In this document: in pieces, positions 45,100-56,107 of the stretch
Numbering within the stretch: position 1 is the stretch's first letter
How the letters are laid out: the number at the start of each line of letters is the position of its first letter
Assembly (NCBI RefSeq): GCF_002913745.1
Contig: NZ_PPCG01000002.1
Coordinates: 1 to 62,928 of the forward strand
Reading direction: 5' to 3'
DNA length: 62,928 bases
From: Campylobacter concisus
GTDB lineage: Bacteria; Campylobacterota; Campylobacteria; Campylobacterales; Campylobacteraceae
The notes under the pieces: model-generated
Databases searched by the model: none
The model's input: the letters and a program-made list of their open reading frames with translations, nothing else
Told to the model about the DNA's origin: nothing
Program-made: the position numbers and the translations under genes

Positions 45100-46103
45100 A
45101 TGAAAAGAATTTTCATCGCTTTTTTGTCGCTGCTAATGGCATCTATGCTAAATGCAGCCCAGTCTCTGGTAACGTCGTCAAGGTCCCTGTAAATGTGGAA
45201 AAGATCGCTACACTTTGGTATGCAAACAACCAGATCGTTTTGATGCTAGGCGGAGCTGATAAGATAGTAGCAACGACTGATCTTATCAAAAACAACAAAT
45301 GGTTTGCGCACGTTTATCCTAGAATTTCAAGCATCCCAAACGGCGTAAACGGCAAAGATTTACAAGTAGAAGAGCTGGTTAAGCTAAGCCCAGACGTCGT
45401 CATAGCCGCCGATAAAAAGAACAAAGAGGAGCTAACCAAAAACGGCTTTACCGTGCTTTATCCGTCATTTACCAATCATGTGGATATGAAAAAAAGCGTA
45501 TCTATAATGGCTGAGGTCATAGGCGGCGAAGCGCCGAAGATAGCTCAAAAATTTAATGAGTATTTTGACGGCAACCTAAAAAGAGTGCTAAGTAAAACAG
45601 ATAAGATCGCTGCGTCAGATAGACCAAAAGTACTTCACATAGCAGACGGCAAGAATTTGCTTAAGGTTGATGGCACAAATACGATCATAGATGAGTGGAT
45701 AAGAGTTGCAGGAGGGCAAAATGCAGTGCAAAAAGCTGGAAATATGCTAGAGCTTAATGCCGAAGAGATACCAAATATGAACCCTGATGTCATCATCATA
45801 GGCAGAGCCAAAGCTCCAGAAATTTTGAAAAAAATATATGAAAACCCTATCTACGCAGATACTAACGCTGTAAAAAATAAAAGAGTATATGTAAATCCAA
45901 CTGGCGTTTTTAGCTGGGATAGATATGGCGCCGAGGGGGCTTTACAAATTTTATGGGCGGCTAAGATATTACATCCTGAAATTTTTAAAGATATAGATAT
46001 AGCAGCTGAGACAAAGAAATTTTATAAAGAATTTTTACACTATGAGCTAAGCGATGATGAAGTAAATTACATCTTAAATGGCTTAGACCCAACTGGAAAA
46101 TAA
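45100..46103 (+). pseudogene. iron/haem-type ABC periplasmic binding protein (FecB/BtuF fold), frameshifted after the signal peptide
   Basis: ATG 45100 (after AAAGGAAG) encodes a signal peptide MKRIFIAFLSLLMASMLNAA, but the frame stops at 45192. The mature protein continues in another frame: PVSGNVVKVPVNVEKIATLWYANNQ to 46103. Adding one C to the CCC at 45158-45160 fuses them exactly at the cleavage site. Mature features are ELVKLSPDVVIAADKKN, NMNPDVIIIGRA and a C-terminal LSDDEVNYIL shared with the binding protein at 56.7 kb. No permease or ATPase gene is adjacent. The alternative start GTG 45195 would give an unexported protein. Confidence 0.85.
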
Positions 46104-46250
46104 TTTATCTACATTTACCGCCAAATTTTAATCCATTTTCAGCCTTTGTTTATCATCCAGACTTACTGATTAAATAACTAAAATTTTGTAGATTTGATAC
46201 TAATTAAAAAGACAAACAATGTATGAAAAAATTTAATGACAAGAAAGAAT

Positions 46251-46275
46251 ATCCCAAAGGAATTTCCTTTGGGAT
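46251..46275 (-). terminator. terminator of the adhesin gene
   Basis: Perfect 12-base inverted repeat ATCCCAAAGGAA (46251-46262) / TTCCTTTGGGAT (46264-46275) with one central base, beginning 23 bases past the adhesin stop on the minus strand and followed there by ATTCTTTCTTG. Confidence 0.85.
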
Positions 46276-46297
46276 TAAAGTGTGGTTTGGCTAAATT

Positions 46298-49200
46298 TTA
46301 AAGATCAACCTGTACATCGTTTTTAACTTCGATTGTAGTTGTGCCATTTCTATAAACATTATAGTCTGTATTAGTAGAGCTTGGAAGACCACCACTCCAG
46401 CCACCACCAGTAAGATTAAGTTTATCGCCGTTATCTCCATCTATTTTTAGGATATTATCATCGCTATTGCGTAAAATATCCTTAACATTATCTGCTGTTA
46501 GACTAAGTGTAGCATTATCGTTGATTATATTTCCATTTTCATCGGCATGACCACCTAGCTGAATCTTTTCAATGCCACTAACCTTACTAAAATTAATAGT
46601 ACTATCATCATTAACTACCAATGTATCTTTGCCAGCTCCGCCATTGATTGTTGTACTAGACATGTTATTGCCTTTTCTGATGACAATTGTATCATTACCA
46701 GCATCACCTTCTATGTAAGCATCATTAAACGTTCCGGAGTTAACAAAAATTTTATCATCTCCGCCTCCACCATGGATGCCACCATGCCCATTTTTGGCAT
46801 TAAATACGGCTCCATTTACATATATTTCATCATTTCCTCCAACATTAGCATTCCCATAGTCACCGTATACCCTAGAGTAATTAAATGTAGAGCCACTATT
46901 TAAATATATTTTATCTGCACCATTTCCAGCAGCTATATAAGACGTGTCTTGGAATATAGTTCCATTATTTATAGTAATTTCATCGTCGCCATCACCGGTA
47001 TATAGATTAGACAGTTTATTGTTGCTATCCTTCTTGAACATAGTATTTGTGATTTCTACTATATCTTTATCAGCTCCAGTATCCAAAGAAGATCCTTCAA
47101 ATGTTATACGATCTGCAACACCTGTTTTACCATCATTAATCTTTATGGTTTCTTCTCCAGCACCCGTGCTAATAATAGTACGAGTTAGTGTTACCCCGCT
47201 AGCGATATTTACTTCATCTTTGCCACCATCGGTCGTAATATTTGATTGCTTGCCAACATCAGCGGTAATATTAGCATTGATGTTTACGGTATCTTTGTCG
47301 GCTCCCGTATTTATATCAATCTTATCTATTGTCGCACCAGCGTTAATATTAACTGTATCTTCGCCCTCAACAGTTATAATGGTAGAATTTTTTAGTGTTC
47401 CTTCAATCGTTATGATATCATTATCTGCTCCCGTATTTACGTCAATATTACTTATTGTCGCTCCAGCGTTAACATTAACGGTATCTACACCACCACCCAT
47501 ATTGGCTTTAAGTCCATTCTCTAAAACGGCCCCATTTTGTAAAATAAGCTCGTCATCACCGTCGCGCGTTTGGATTTCGCTATTAAATTTAACTTTGCCG
47601 TTTATATCTATAACGTCCTTTTGGTTGCTGCCCGTAAGACTTTTTACTTCGGCGACCGTATCGTTATAGAAATTTATACGTTGTTCGCCGGAAGATTCGG
47701 CGGCGTTTATTTGTACGTCTTTTAATTCCGAACTGCCGGTTACCTCAAATAAAGCTCTGTCCGTCGATTGACCGCCGTTTTGTCCATTTGCTCCAAGCTT
47801 AATCTCGGTATCTTGTAGCCCTCCGCCGTCTTTAACGAGTATCTTGTCGCCTAGGCCGGCTCCGGTATTGAGTGTGCCGCCGATCATTCTAGCATTTTCG
47901 CTTATTGTTATAATATCTTTACCCTCGCCGCCTTCAATTGCGGAATTATCTTTTATCTCGCCGCCAGTTATTTTTACGATATCGTTGCCTTTGCCTAATT
48001 TTATATCGCCTTTTGCTATAGTACCGCCTTCCATCGTTACCGTATCATTGTTGTTGCCGCCTATGATCCCCGATACTCCGTACGGATTACTCTCTACGTT
48101 TATATTGGCGCCGTTTAATATCTTAACATCTAGGCTTCCAGTAGCGTCTTGTGCTTTAATGGAAGATGTGTCGAGAGTTCCTTGAACGGTTACGTCTGCT
48201 CCTTCTCCAACGGTTATTCTGGATCCTTTTAATTTTCCTCCGTTTTCGATATCAATTTGATCTTTTCCGCCTTGCGTTTGGATATATGAATTCTCGACGA
48301 GTCCTCCTTGTTTTACCTTTACTATATCGTTGCCGTCGCCGGTAAATATATTAGAATAACCCGTTACGGTTCCTTGTATAGTAATATGATCATCGATATC
48401 GTTGCTAGGAAGAATTCTTGTTCCGTTTAGAGTTGCGTCCATGTAGGCATTTAAATAATTGACTGTTGCACCTTTTTCTATAGTTAAAGTGTCGTGTCCA
48501 ACTTCACCGTAAATTTTTACGTTATCTAAATTAGCGCCTTTATCGATCTTGATATTATCGTTACCACCTTTTATCTCTATGTTAGAGTAATCTCTTTGAG
48601 AACTATTCATTGCTGGATCGGCAAAATTAGAATCGCCATAAATAGTTACATTTTTTAGCTTTGCCCCTTCACCGATATTGATATCGTCGTCTCCGCTAAC
48701 GATTTCCTTTATTCTATTGTAAGGGGCATTGCTAAGATAAGTGTTGTATTCGTCTGATTTTGCATCGCCGTAAATCGTAACATTCTCTAACTCGGCATCC
48801 TTGTTTATATTAAACGTATCTTTAGAACCTTCAGGATTTTTCCAGCCATTATCTGAGCCGTAATACCAATCAGAGTCGCCGTAAAATTCAGAATCTTTTA
48901 CTTTAACCCCTTCGCCGATATTTACTATATCTTTGCCTTCTCCCATTTTTACGGTCATAACTGATACGTTTCCATTGATATTTATAGTGTCTATGCCTTT
49001 ACCCATTCCTATGGTATTGTTATTTACGGTAGAACCTTTTTCTATATTAATAGTATCGGTTCCATCCTCTGTTGAAATTTTTGAATTTTCCAAAGTAGCG
49101 CGAGCTTTTACGTTAAGCGTATCGTTGTCTGTAAATGCTGGGAAATTTGGAGTTGGCATCCCTGGAAGTCTAGGATAAGTATCACTAGGATCTACTGAAC

Positions 49201-51067
49201 CCAAATAGATATTACCTCCCTTAAAAGTAACGCCTTCTTTTAGATCTAGCGTATCGTCTCCAGCGTTCATTTGGAACTGAACTCTATCTATTGTTACGCC
49301 TTTGTCTATATTTATATGGTCAGTTCCATGTCCTGTCATTATACTTGAGTAATCAGCATCTATCGAGTCACCCGTCATATTATTGTGTATATTGACTACG
49401 GATTTATACTCATGGTTTGTTCCATTATTGTATAGGTCAGTATTCGTAACGCTTACTCGAACGTTTTTTAGGTTTCCAGACAAATCTACCGTTCCGCCGC
49501 CTTGATTTTCAATATGAACGTTTTCTAAGGTGGAATACTTATCTACAGTTACGCCATTCATGCCAGTATCACTAGGCGATATATAAAATGGGCTGGTAAC
49601 ACCTTTTATAATACTGGATTTTATAGCTATAGTGTCGTTGCCTCTGAAGCCAGTATTGATTATTCCGCCAGTGTAGTCAATTCTAGTTAAGTTGCTATTA
49701 TTTATTTCAACTATATCGTTATCTCTTTGTATGCCAAAATCTCCGGTAAAGAAACTAGCATTTTTTCCGATAGTATTGTTTATTTTAACTATGTCGTCAC
49801 CATTTCCTGTAGATACATCTGTACCGTTAAGGGTTCCAGTAATATTTACGGTGTCATCTCCTTCTTTTGTATCTATTTTTTCATGATCTGTTTGTGAGTT
49901 TCCATTTATATTTACGTAATCGTCGTTATCGGTAATTTTGCCATTAGCTTGAGAGTTAATAATCTCATCGTTATCGGTAGTTACGTTTAGAGTTAAATTT
50001 CTTTTATATATGCCGTATTCTACTCCGTTTAGATTAGAATACCTGCTTCCGTCTTGTTCGCCTTGGTTTTGATTAGCACCCATCGCGGTAGGATTATGAG
50101 CTAGATCGACATTTTTAAGCCCATAGTTATCTATAGTAGTTACTCTTACTTTGACGTTATTGATTTGATTTGCGTCAGCAAGATTTACAATAGTACCAGT
50201 TGTCCAATGAGAACCGCCATCAACAGAGTACTCTATAGAGTTTGCATCATAATCTTTTCCAGCTACTCCGCCACTAAAATTTAAATTTAACGTAGTAGGT
50301 CTAGCCGTTAATGCAGTAGGTAAAGATAGGTCATAAGTCATAACTCCGCCTTCGGATACGTCTTGCGCGGCCGATATATTTAAGGCCGTTCTAGGCTTTG
50401 GCTCTGGCTGAGGTTGTGGTTGAGGCTCTGGCTGCGGTTCTGGCTCTGGTTGTGGTTGAGGCTCTGGTTCTGGCTGCGGTTCTGGCTCTGGCTGCGGTTC
50501 TGGCTCTGGTTGTGGTTGAGGCTCTGGTTCTGGCTGCGGTTCTGGCTCTGGTTGTGGTTGAGGCTGAGAATTATCATTCTCAGCTACCCCGCCTATAGCG
50601 GTGCTTGTTGGTGCACTATTTATTGTATAGTTATTAGTATTATCTGGTAGATTACCATAATTAGCATATATGTTACTAATGTGGCCTCCTTCTGCAAAGC
50701 TAGCAGAAGATAAGCTTACACCATCTCCACCATTACCACCTGCTTGTGGACCACCTGCAGCAGTTTCTTCTAGAGCATTAAGATCTGTTCCATTTAAGAT
50801 TGCTTTTTGTAGAGCTGAGATATCAGCTACTGTTTGATTATTGTTAGTATCTTGATCTAGAGTTATAGTATCTTTACCTATTAGGGTTATTTCTTTACCA
50901 TCAGTTTGAGTTATTGTTACTTTAGAGTCAGCACTATCTGTGATTATCTTTTCGTTTTGGTAGACGATGTCTCCAACGCTAAGATTTCTTACTTCTCCAG
51001 TTGCATTGTTAAGAGCTCTTACGCTTCCCCCAGTTATACTTTTAACTACTCCAGCTTCGTTAGCCAT
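46298..51067 (-). CDS. LapA-like repeat adhesin with retention module (type I secretion substrate)
   Basis: 1589 residues. Residues 1-105 match the LapA-type N-terminal retention module ([43 protein letters not shown]), ending in T102-A103-A104-G105, the dialanine site cleaved by LapG-type proteases. A (PQPEP)n linker follows at about 168-225, then a Calx-beta-like domain (about 226-390). Next are over 20 repeats of the form TGxGxDxIxIxxGAxLxxxxI, likely a beta-roll/beta-helix. The C-terminus has RTX-like [10 protein letters not shown] and [12 protein letters not shown]...[13 protein letters not shown], typical of type I secretion signals. AGGAGAATGTT precedes the ATG. No LapBCE secretion genes nor lapD/lapG lie in the window. 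Confidence 0.88.
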   Translation of the reverse strand: MANEAGVVKSITGGSVRALNNATGEVRNLSVGDIVYQNEKIITDSADSKVTITQTDGKEITLIGKDTITLDQDTNNNQTVADISALQKAILNGTDLNALEETAAGGPQAGGNGGDGVSLSSASFAEGGHISNIYANYGNLPDNTNNYTINSAPTSTAIGGVAENDNSQPQPQPEPEPQPEPEPQPQPEPEPQPEPEPQPEPEPQPQPEPEPQPEPQPQPQPEPKPRTALNISAAQDVSEGGVMTYDLSLPTALTARPTTLNLNFSGGVAGKDYDANSIEYSVDGGSHWTTGTIVNLADANQINNVKVRVTTIDNYGLKNVDLAHNPTAMGANQNQGEQDGSRYSNLNGVEYGIYKRNLTLNVTTDNDEIINSQANGKITDNDDYVNINGNSQTDHEKIDTKEGDDTVNITGTLNGTDVSTGNGDDIVKINNTIGKNASFFTGDFGIQRDNDIVEINNSNLTRIDYTGGIINTGFRGNDTIAIKSSIIKGVTSPFYISPSDTGMNGVTVDKYSTLENVHIENQGGGTVDLSGNLKNVRVSVTNTDLYNNGTNHEYKSVVNIHNNMTGDSIDADYSSIMTGHGTDHINIDKGVTIDRVQFQMNAGDDTLDLKEGVTFKGGNIYLGSVDPSDTYPRLPGMPTPNFPAFTDNDTLNVKARATLENSKISTEDGTDTINIEKGSTVNNNTIGMGKGIDTININGNVSVMTVKMGEGKDIVNIGEGVKVKDSEFYGDSDWYYGSDNGWKNPEGSKDTFNINKDAELENVTIYGDAKSDEYNTYLSNAPYNRIKEIVSGDDDINIGEGAKLKNVTIYGDSNFADPAMNSSQRDYSNIEIKGGNDNIKIDKGANLDNVKIYGEVGHDTLTIEKGATVNYLNAYMDATLNGTRILPSNDIDDHITIQGTVTGYSNIFTGDGNDIVKVKQGGLVENSYIQTQGGKDQIDIENGGKLKGSRITVGEGADVTVQGTLDTSSIKAQDATGSLDVKILNGANINVESNPYGVSGIIGGNNNDTVTMEGGTIAKGDIKLGKGNDIVKITGGEIKDNSAIEGGEGKDIITISENARMIGGTLNTGAGLGDKILVKDGGGLQDTEIKLGANGQNGGQSTDRALFEVTGSSELKDVQINAAESSGEQRINFYNDTVAEVKSLTGSNQKDVIDINGKVKFNSEIQTRDGDDELILQNGAVLENGLKANMGGGVDTVNVNAGATISNIDVNTGADNDIITIEGTLKNSTIITVEGEDTVNINAGATIDKIDINTGADKDTVNINANITADVGKQSNITTDGGKDEVNIASGVTLTRTIISTGAGEETIKINDGKTGVADRITFEGSSLDTGADKDIVEITNTMFKKDSNNKLSNLYTGDGDDEITINNGTIFQDTSYIAAGNGADKIYLNSGSTFNYSRVYGDYGNANVGGNDEIYVNGAVFNAKNGHGGIHGGGGDDKIFVNSGTFNDAYIEGDAGNDTIVIRKGNNMSSTTINGGAGKDTLVVNDDSTINFSKVSGIEKIQLGGHADENGNIINDNATLSLTADNVKDILRNSDDNILKIDGDNGDKLNLTGGGWSGGLPSSTNTDYNVYRNGTTTIEVKNDVQVDL
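50397..50569. repeat. minisatellite encoding the Pro-Gln-Glu linker of the adhesin
   Basis: Tandem 6-base-based repeats (variants of GGCTCT/GGTTGA/GGCTGC/GGTTCT units) including a longer unit of about 60 bases present twice. On the coding strand they give [14 protein letters not shown]... Copy-number change in multiples of six would lengthen or shorten the linker without frameshift. Open frames in the other two phases here are composition artefacts. Confidence 0.85.
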
Positions 51068-51523
51068 AACATTCTCCTTGATCTTGAGTATGATTTATTT
51101 AAAATTGGAAGAATTATATAAATTTTAGAAGTATATGTCTATTGTACTGGAGTACGATATAAAAGATATTTATAATATAAATAAATGGCATTGTGATATT
51201 TTATATCCCAAACTAAATTTATTTACCATTACTCTACTCCTAGCATATACGACCATTAGATAGCTTTTTATCGTGTTTTATCTTTTAAATGACTTTTAGG
51301 ATTTTTGTTTTTATAGCCACTATCTTATACCAACCATGGAGATAAAAGGTGTCTTGCATCTACTTTAATTAGCTAAATATTTTATCTGAGAATTTTCTCC
51401 AGCTAAATTTGCAATAAAAAAGTAGAAAATTCTATTATAAACTAAACTTCTAAAAATAAAGGCTCTCAAAAACTTAGGTATTTTATATTACTGCTATACT
51501 TTTGATGCCTCTAGAAAATTTCT
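51068..51523. promoter_or_regulatory. spacer upstream of the adhesin, with -10 box and small palindrome
   Basis: 456 bases without a gene. On the minus strand a TATAAT (51113-51118) lies 45 bases before the adhesin ATG. About 26 bases further upstream is GTACT-GG-AGTAC (51144-51155), a possible operator. A longer imperfect AGAATTTTCT/AGAAAATTCT pairing occurs near 51390-51430. Very AT-rich; the 3' end of the relaxase gene abuts it. No transcription terminator for the relaxase is convincing. Confidence 0.5.
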
Positions 51524-52930
51524 CTACCCCATCTCTATCCCAGCATCATCTTTTGTAAATTTACTACTTAGCTCTGGCATCTCATTTACTATAATATCTT
51601 TTAGCTCAGGATTTGTGCTTGCTATTTCTAGCAAAAGACCTAAGCTTTTGTCATTAAGGTCTCTTAGCTCAGTATTTTTACTTTGCAAACTTTCGGTTTT
51701 ACGTGTTAGAGATTGATTTTCTCTATCTTGGCTCTTTATCAATACACTTTGCTCATCTATCTTTATTTGTTGATTGGTATGTGCTTTTAGTCTATTTTTA
51801 AGATGCGTTATCTCATTATCTTGCTCAGCTTGGGTCTCTTTTAAATCATCTAGCTCTTTTTCTTTTAAGATTATTGCACTTTTCTCTCTAACCTCCTCTA
51901 TGATCTTGTTTTGTTCCATTACTTGCCCAGTAAGAAGCTCTACCTTTTCTTTTAGCTGTTCGTCTGATGTGATGGTTATATTCTCTTGCATTTGTCCATA
52001 AACTAAATTTGTAAATTCTGCTAAAAAGGCTTTTTCGCTACTAGCTTCCATTTTAAAATAGTTGATCTCTTCTCTTAAAAACTTGTATTCTGGCTTTATA
52101 TATTCTTTTGCTATACTAATTATCTGCTCTCTAATCTTGCTCCTTAACTCTTTCTCACTCTTATATTCACTTGCTATTTGGTGCATTTTGGTTAAATTCT
52201 TATGTCTATTTTTACTTGGCTTACCACGAAGTACCTGACCTTCAAATGCCTCTGCTCCCATATCTTGTAGCTCTTTACCAAATTTTGCTGTTTTTGACCT
52301 GCCACTAAATCTCAAATTTGCATGCTTCTCAAAGTTGTAGTTTGTAAAGATGATGTGATAGTGCTTGGTCTTTTCGTCATTATGCTCAGCCACAAGCAGA
52401 CACTTTGCGCCATACTTCGCGCAGTATGCGTTTATAAATCTCATTACTCTATCCATATGTATGTTTTCATTTATAAATTTTGACTCTTCGTCGTTTAGCC
52501 CTTCTTTTGGCTCTTTCTTCCTATCTGTACCAAATGTGATGATGACTTCACAAAAACTAGCCATATCTTTGCGCCAAGTTCTACGTATAACTATATCTTT
52601 ACCTTGTCGTTTTTGTGTGTAGGATTGCTTGCCATAGTCTTTCTCAAAGCTATCCTGAAAGCCTTTAAGTAAATTCTTTACAAAAGCTATATTGTGTAGT
52701 TCATCATCTTTGCTATTGGCATCTCTCATATTGCCATTGCCATTAAATTCACTTAGGAGCTTGTAGCGATTAATAGTGACTGGGGTTTTGTTAAGATACT
52801 TTATATGCTCAGTTTGATTTTTCTCACGACACGCATGTGCAAACCTGCCTATGGCTCTACCATATGTTAAAAAATCCGACCTTACGTTTATAACTAGGTT
52901 GTGATCATTTATTGTATATACATTAGCCAT
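51524..52930 (-). CDS. MobV/Pre-type relaxase (plasmid mobilisation protein)
   Basis: 468 residues. The Mob_Pre core has AEHNDEKTKHYHIIFTN (about 181-197) with the metal-binding HxxxxxxHxH histidines (183, 190, 192), the family's HxDExTPHxH motif. The N-terminal FAHACREKNQTEHIKYLNK matches the 'hN.R...nI' region. Residues about 290-440 form a long coiled coil, as in other MobV proteins (dimerisation/membrane association). It nicks oriT for conjugative mobilisation. The ATG is preceded by GAGG and a small palindrome; the candidate oriT lies directly upstream. Confidence 0.85.
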   Translation of the reverse strand: MANVYTINDHNLVINVRSDFLTYGRAIGRFAHACREKNQTEHIKYLNKTPVTINRYKLLSEFNGNGNMRDANSKDDELHNIAFVKNLLKGFQDSFEKDYGKQSYTQKRQGKDIVIRRTWRKDMASFCEVIITFGTDRKKEPKEGLNDEESKFINENIHMDRVMRFINAYCAKYGAKCLLVAEHNDEKTKHYHIIFTNYNFEKHANLRFSGRSKTAKFGKELQDMGAEAFEGQVLRGKPSKNRHKNLTKMHQIASEYKSEKELRSKIREQIISIAKEYIKPEYKFLREEINYFKMEASSEKAFLAEFTNLVYGQMQENITITSDEQLKEKVELLTGQVMEQNKIIEEVREKSAIILKEKELDDLKETQAEQDNEITHLKNRLKAHTNQQIKIDEQSVLIKSQDRENQSLTRKTESLQSKNTELRDLNDKSLGLLLEIASTNPELKDIIVNEMPELSSKFTKDDAGIEMG

Positions 52931-52985
52931 GGTAAATTACCTCACTATATGAACTTTCTCTCGTACCAGCGGTACTAGTTACTAT
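52931..52985 (-). other. candidate oriT/operator upstream of the relaxase
   Basis: On the relaxase strand the order is GTACC-GCT-GGTAC (perfect 5-base hairpin, 52963-52975), then CATATAGTGAGGTAATTTACC, in which ATAGTGAG resembles the nick core of the pMV158 family (TAGTGTG), then the GGTAA-T-TTACC palindrome (52931-52941) covering the start region. MobV oriT sites characteristically overlap the mob promoter. Assignment is by pattern and position only. Confidence 0.5.
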
Positions 52986-53352
52986 TAATGAAATTTTTTT
53001 CATTTTCTTCCTTTTTAAAATGTCTTTATAGTAATTACACCAATTTTGAAAAAAATCTGCGCTAGAAATGCAAAATTTTGTGAAAAAATATGTCATTTAA
53101 GAAAAACAAATTAAAAATAGTAAAAGGATAAATGCCAAAAGTGTGTATTTAAGGTAGTTTGAGATAAAAAGCTAGAAGCAAGAATTTAAAACAAATTTAT
53201 TTTTATGGTATTAAAAGGGTGATGGCTTTATAATCATTGGAATTTTTAAGAGACTGTCCCACTTTAGTAACTAAGTGTTCCACTCTTAAAGGAAATTTTA
53301 AAGAAAGGGAAAGAACAAAAGCATCACTGCTAGTGCCTAAAATAGGGTGTTT
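52986..53352. other. AT-rich spacer between relaxase and attachment site
   Basis: No credible gene on either strand. The sequence contains short A/T runs and no hairpin of note. It separates the relaxase region from the tRNA 3' fragment and probably represents one arm of a mobile-element junction. Confidence 0.4.
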
Positions 53353-53399
53353 TGGTGTCACGGGGGAGACTTGAACTCCCGACCTCCGGCTTATGAGGG
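53353..53399 (-). other. tRNA 3'-end fragment (attachment site), CAU anticodon loop
   Basis: On the minus strand the segment reads an anticodon loop CTCATAA, the 3' anticodon stem, a complete T-arm GGGAG-TTCAAGT-CTCCC, the 3' acceptor strand CCGTGAC and ACCA. The 5' half (acceptor, D-arm) is absent from the adjoining sequence, so this is not a whole tRNA but the 3' identity block left by site-specific integration into a tRNA-Met/Ile2 (CAU) gene. A tyrosine recombinase gene starts 107 bases away. Confidence 0.85.
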
Positions 53400-53505
53400 T
53401 TTAAAAATAAACCTTATGTAAGCACCAAAAAGACGGCACACAGCTAGTTTCACACTAGATATCTGCTACATTTTGCTACAAAGTTATATTGCATAGGTAA
53501 CAAAG

Positions 53506-55648
53506 ATGCAATATCTAGTCAAACGAAATGGCATATACTACTTTAGAGTAGCCATTCCACTATATTTGAGGCCTTATTTTGGTAATAAAACCGAATACAT
53601 AACCTCCTTCCTCACAAAACGCTTTGATACAGCAAAAAATCGTGCTAAGATCTACTCTATAATTTTTAACGCGATCAAAAAGGCATGGAAGATGAATTTG
53701 AGCAGCGAACTTATAGAGCACTTGGTGCTTATGCTCTTAAAAGCCAAGGAGGCCAAAAGTATCAAAGAGCATGATATGCTTGGCAGATATATAAATTTAG
53801 ATGGACTACTATCACTAAATTTGTTTTTAAAACAGAGTTTAAAAGAAGATAGCTTACCCAGTGTCATATCAAAAGAGATCGATGAGATATGTAAAAAGCT
53901 ATCTTGCACTGATCCTCAAACCAAAAAGCTTCTTGGTAAAAGAGTGCTTGAGGCAACGATAGATAACATAAATCACATATCATATAAGATGTGTAAAAAC
54001 CAAAAGATATTAAATGATAAGCAACAAGCATTTGTGCCACTTGGTAAAAAGCATAAGAGCACAAATTTAGATGATAGCACCAAAGACGAGATAGCAAAGG
54101 GCATTAAAGAGGCTAACATAGATAGCTATCAAGATGACATAGAGGCTTTAAAAAAGCAGGATTTGGTGCTACCTTTTACTAAAAAGTCCTTAAAGCACTC
54201 TGTTAGTGAGCTAAGAGATGCCATAAATAAGCTAGCAAAACAAAAGGGTGCACTCACACAAAACGATATCTTAAGAATATTTGGTTGTGAGTTATCGCCA
54301 GATGGAGACAATGAGCTAAGTGAAGATCTAAAATTTGGATATGGTAATTTGAATGATCCTACCTTTGGTGGTCAGGTAAAGCTATATAATGCAGATGAAT
54401 ATGAAGATAAAGGCATAGTTTTAAGTGACATTGAGACTAAAGATCTTGCTTTGAACGATACAAGTGATGCTAGTGGCATGACTTTTAATGAAGCTATAAA
54501 TTTCTTCCAAAAGCTCTTCTCAAATAGAGCTAAAAGCTTTAAATCACAGCTAGACTCACCTACTAAAAATGAGAGTAAAGCCGACTTGGTCACGCTAAAG
54601 AATGCTTTTGAAAACTATGTATCAAACACAAGCATTTCAAACAACTGGAGTGATAGCACATTTGGTCTTGTTAGGCATGTAGGGCGGCTAATGTCTATGA
54701 AATTTGGCGAAGAGCTAGATATTAAAAAGATAAAAAGAGATGAGTTGCTAAATTTTAGAAATGTCTTATTGCAACTACCAACCAAACTCTCTCAAAATAG
54801 TCTCTATAAAGATAAGAGCTTAGATGAGATCATAGCTTTGGCAAAAGATAGGCCAAAAATTTCTAAATCAACTATCAAGAAGTATATTGTTAGAGTTAGT
54901 GAGTTTTTTAAATACTGCTACGATAGTGACTATATAGATAAGAACCCAGCAGTAGATCTACAAATAAATTTAAACCAAGATGACGTTACAAATAAAAATC
55001 CTTACGAAGATAGTGACGTAAATGCACTTTTGGATATTGTGAACAAGATCAGATCAAGTGGTGATACTAAAAGTCAAAGAATTAGCAAAGATGAGCTATT
55101 TTTCGTTACCCATATAGCAGCTTATTCTGGCATGAGACTAAATGAGATAATACAGTTAAACACAGATGACATAGTCGAAAAATATAACATAGTATGCTTT
55201 AGTTTAAATACAAAAGTAGATGTAAAAACAGGCAAGAAGCAAGACTTTAAAGACTAGAAACTCTGTAAGGATAGTTCCTATCCACTCTAAGTTAGGTAGT
55301 ATTGGGCTGTTTGAATTTATAGAGAGTAAAAAGAAGCTAGCTAAGCAATGCGGCAAAGCAGTTAGGTTATTTAATTGCGACAATAAAGACTTCTCTGAAT
55401 ATTTTAGAAAAAAGATTAATACTAAAGTTATAAAAGATGGTGATAAGACAAGGACATTTCACTCATTTAGGCACACTTTAATAAACAAGCTCATCCAAAG
55501 TGGCCAAAGAGCTGAACATATAGCTGCTCTTGTAGGACATGAACAACAATACAAAATCACTATGAATACTTATGGGGAGCCAGTAACTCCTAAAATTCTA
55601 AAGGATCTAGTTGAAGAGGTAAATTTTTATCAAGGAGGGGAAGGGTGA
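53506..55648 (+). pseudogene. tyrosine recombinase / integrase, frameshifted before the catalytic C-terminus
   Basis: Frame one (583 residues) starts MQYLVKRNGIYYFRVAIP, a DUF6538-type N-terminus of Campylobacter integrases. It has a SAM-like core-binding region and the first catalytic Arg in AYSGMRLNEIIQL, then ends KKQDFKD at 55257. The next frame continues TRNSVRIVPIHSKLG and holds the remaining catalytic set HSFRHTLINKL (HxxR), LVGHE and NTYG (Tyr nucleophile) to 55648. One base near 55245-55255 separates the frames. As read, the enzyme would lack HxxR-H-Y and be inactive, so the island is probably immobilised. Confidence 0.88.
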
Positions 55649-56048
55649 GCGTAGTAAACTATTTAGAATGATGGGATTGTTAACATAAATAGTAAAGGTT
55701 GATTTATAATTTAAGGTTATTTAAGATTCTGAAATTATGCTTAATTTTATGACTTTTTAATATTTTGCTATATGTTATTTTATTTATCTTAAACGGATCA
55801 ATAAACAACGAAAAGCATAACCTGAACCAGCTTGCATATATATTCTATATATGGTATTTGCTATCAAAAAGCCATCTTGTATTTCATCTGGGCGAGGATA
55901 CTTTTTGTCCGACAAGTCAGACAAAAATACCTCGTTAGGGATAGTCCCTAAAACCCCATATTTATTATACAGCCTAAAAAATTACTGTATTTTTTCCATA
56001 AGAACCAAACACTAATAACTCAAACGCATCTTTATTTTCAAAAAAATA
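55649..56048. other. gene-free junction region with several hairpins
   Basis: No gene is visible. Structures: an imperfect 16-base inverted repeat around 55893-55933 (GAGG-TACTTTTTGTC versus GACAAAAATACCTC), and a perfect TTAGGGA-TAG-TCCCTAA hairpin at 55935-55951. Base composition changes to low GC across it, so the left boundary of the Firmicute-like block probably lies here. Confidence 0.5.
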
Positions 56049-56079
56049 CCCTCCTTACTGGTTTGTCCAGTAAAGAGGG
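56049..56079 (-). terminator. terminator of the imported operon
   Basis: CCCTC-c-TTACTGG (56049-56061), loop TTTGT, CCAGTAA-a-GAGGG (56067-56079): a 12-pair stem with one mismatch, followed on the minus strand by TATTTTTTTG. It lies 29 bases after the last gene of the five-gene operon. Confidence 0.9.
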
Positions 56080-56107
56080 CACATATCAAAACCCTTCTCT
56101 TTTTCTT

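Noticed and set aside
46944-49178. Several open frames antisense to the adhesin (46944-47669, 47844-48185, 48933-49178)
   Set aside because: They mirror the GxGxDxI repeat codons, are Ser/Val/Pro-rich without start signals, and lie wholly inside a convincing 1589-residue gene.
50397-50569. CRISPR-like repeats in the adhesin linker
   Set aside because: Units are only about six bases with no unique spacers, they encode an in-frame Pro-Glu-Gln linker, and no cas genes are present.
50398-50650. Tryptophan/leucine-rich and alanine/valine-rich open frames over the linker
   Set aside because: Low-complexity translations of the minisatellite in the wrong phase or strand.
53353-53399. A complete tRNA gene
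   Set aside because: Only the 3' half is present; the adjoining bases cannot form the acceptor 5' strand or D-arm.
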